Positions 20,437 to 21,159 of a DNA stretch of 21,159 nucleotides are shown here, piece by piece. Under the pieces are notes generated by a model that had not been told where the DNA came from, ran no database searches, and saw only the letters and a program-made list of their open reading frames with translations. How positions within the stretch are numbered: the stretch's first letter is position 1; every line of letters begins with the position of its first letter. The translations under genes and the position numbers were made by a program. The DNA is taken from positions 1 to 21,159 of the forward strand of contig JBBRLU010000014.1 in the NCBI GenBank assembly GCA_038231175.1. Direction: 5' to 3'. The DNA comes from UBA4729 sp038231175 (GTDB lineage: Bacteria; Patescibacteriota; Saccharimonadia; Saccharimonadales; UBA4665).

Positions 20437-21159
20437 ATGAGGCAAGCACAGGCACTGGCAGTAATGATGGGCGGCAGTAACGTCTTTTTGACGGGCGCTC
20501 CCGGGGCCGGCAAGACCTTCGTGCTGAACGAGTTTGTCGGCCGAGCGATGCGGGCCGGTAAGAAAGTGGCCGTCACCGCCAGTACCGGTATTGCCGCCAC
20601 GCACTTGGGCGGTACCACCATTCATGCCTGGTCGGGCCTGGGAATTCGCGACTGCCTGACGAAGGACGACCTTAAATGGCTTGAAGCTAATGATAAGCTA
20701 ATCAAGCGCTACAACGCCACCGACGTCCTGGTGATCGATGAAGTCTCGATGCTACACGGCGCCCGGCTGGACATGCTTAATCAGACGGCCAGGATATTAC
20801 GTAAGAGCCAGGCGCCGTTCGGCGGGCTACAGGTTATCTTAGTCGGTGATCTGTTCCAGCTGCCACCAGTGACCCGCGGCCCGGGAGTGATTGATTTTGT
20901 CTACGCCTCCGAAGCTTGGGCCGAACTCAACCCTAAAATATGTTACATAACCGAGCAACACCGCCAAGCAGGGCACGACGGTTTACTTAATTTGTTGGAG
21001 GCCATGCGTGCCAACGAACTCGGCGATGAGCACCGGATGATAGTCGGCGAGCGGATGGGCAAAAAACCGCCGGCCGACATGGTGCTTACCAGGCTGTACG
21101 CCCACAACGTCGACGTCGAGGGTATCAACAAGCAGCACCTGAACGCTTTGACCACCAAG
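20437..21159 (+). CDS. PIF1/RRM3-like superfamily 1B helicase, N-terminal part
   Basis: 241 residues to the window edge without a stop. Motif I (Walker A) is GAPGAGKTF (20-28), motif Ia ASTGIAATHLGGTTIHAWSG, Walker B VLVIDEVSML (98-106) with the SF1 signature IDEVSM, and motif III LVGDLFQLPPV (135-145). Next comes WAELNPKICYITEQHRQ, with motif IV-like ITEQHRQ. This is the PIF1 family order, for 5'-to-3' helicases that unwind G-quadruplexes, R-loops and stalled forks. The start follows a TATAAT box. Some family members in CPR genomes carry an additional C-terminal domain, which would lie beyond the window. Confidence 0.9.
   Translation, partial: MRQAQALAVMMGGSNVFLTGAPGAGKTFVLNEFVGRAMRAGKKVAVTASTGIAATHLGGTTIHAWSGLGIRDCLTKDDLKWLEANDKLIKRYNATDVLVIDEVSMLHGARLDMLNQTARILRKSQAPFGGLQVILVGDLFQLPPVTRGPGVIDFVYASEAWAELNPKICYITEQHRQAGHDGLLNLLEAMRANELGDEHRMIVGERMGKKPPADMVLTRLYAHNVDVEGINKQHLNALTTK

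Overview
The window looks like a piece of a streamlined chromosome from a Patescibacteria (CPR) bacterium, most likely a Saccharibacteria (TM7)-type epibiont. This is inferred from the gene set: a compact single-chain glycyl-tRNA synthetase, YqeY next to bS21, a Trm11-like RNA methylase, a membrane-anchored class I methyltransferase, an Rpf-like lysozyme and FtsA away from ftsZ. It also rests on very short spacers and use of all three stop codons as stops; I see no sign of UGA recoding. No RNA gene, CRISPR array or transposase gene was recognised.

Layout. 1-76: tail of a response regulator. 145-3066: two visibly AT-richer genes, a gluzincin-like metallopeptidase and an FHA-domain protein, each behind a near-identical extended -10 promoter and closed by a bidirectional terminator. 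3124-4611 (-): Trm11-like methylase then rpmA. 4660-7575 (+): flippase-like membrane protein, xseA, xseB and a membrane-anchored methyltransferase, followed by a membrane-anchored hypothetical at 7627-8292. 8391-8678: winged-helix regulator. 8735-10703: rpsU, yqeY, a nucleotide kinase and map. 10717-11161: a small membrane-protein ORF bracketed by two inverted copies of a 68-nt structured element. 11217-14345: ftsA, then a pseudo-histidine kinase, a pseudo-receiver and recO. 14382-16243: glyS and an interrupted ORF, closed by a bidirectional terminator. 16309-17025 (-): secreted LysM/Rpf-like protein. 17332-19243: rnhA, yaaA and a HAD phosphatase. 19347-21159: a protein resembling the Kiwa effector KwaB (DUF4868) and the start of a PIF1-like helicase.

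The strongest novelty candidates are these. (i) The inverted pair of structured elements around 10851-11048 shows compensatory base changes in its stems. (ii) The two-component pair after ftsA has both phosphotransfer residues replaced by Glu (H to E in the kinase, D to E in the receiver). (iii) An orphan KwaB-like gene lies directly before a PIF1-like helicase. (iv) About eleven genes start 7-10 nt after a -10 box, which predicts leaderless or near-leaderless mRNAs.

Most of the window is housekeeping: translation (rpmA, rpsU, glyS, map), DNA repair and replication (xseAB, recO, rnhA, PIF1) and division (ftsA). The unusual material sits in the AT-rich block at the left, in the 10.7-11.2 kb island, and in the accessory genes at the right end.
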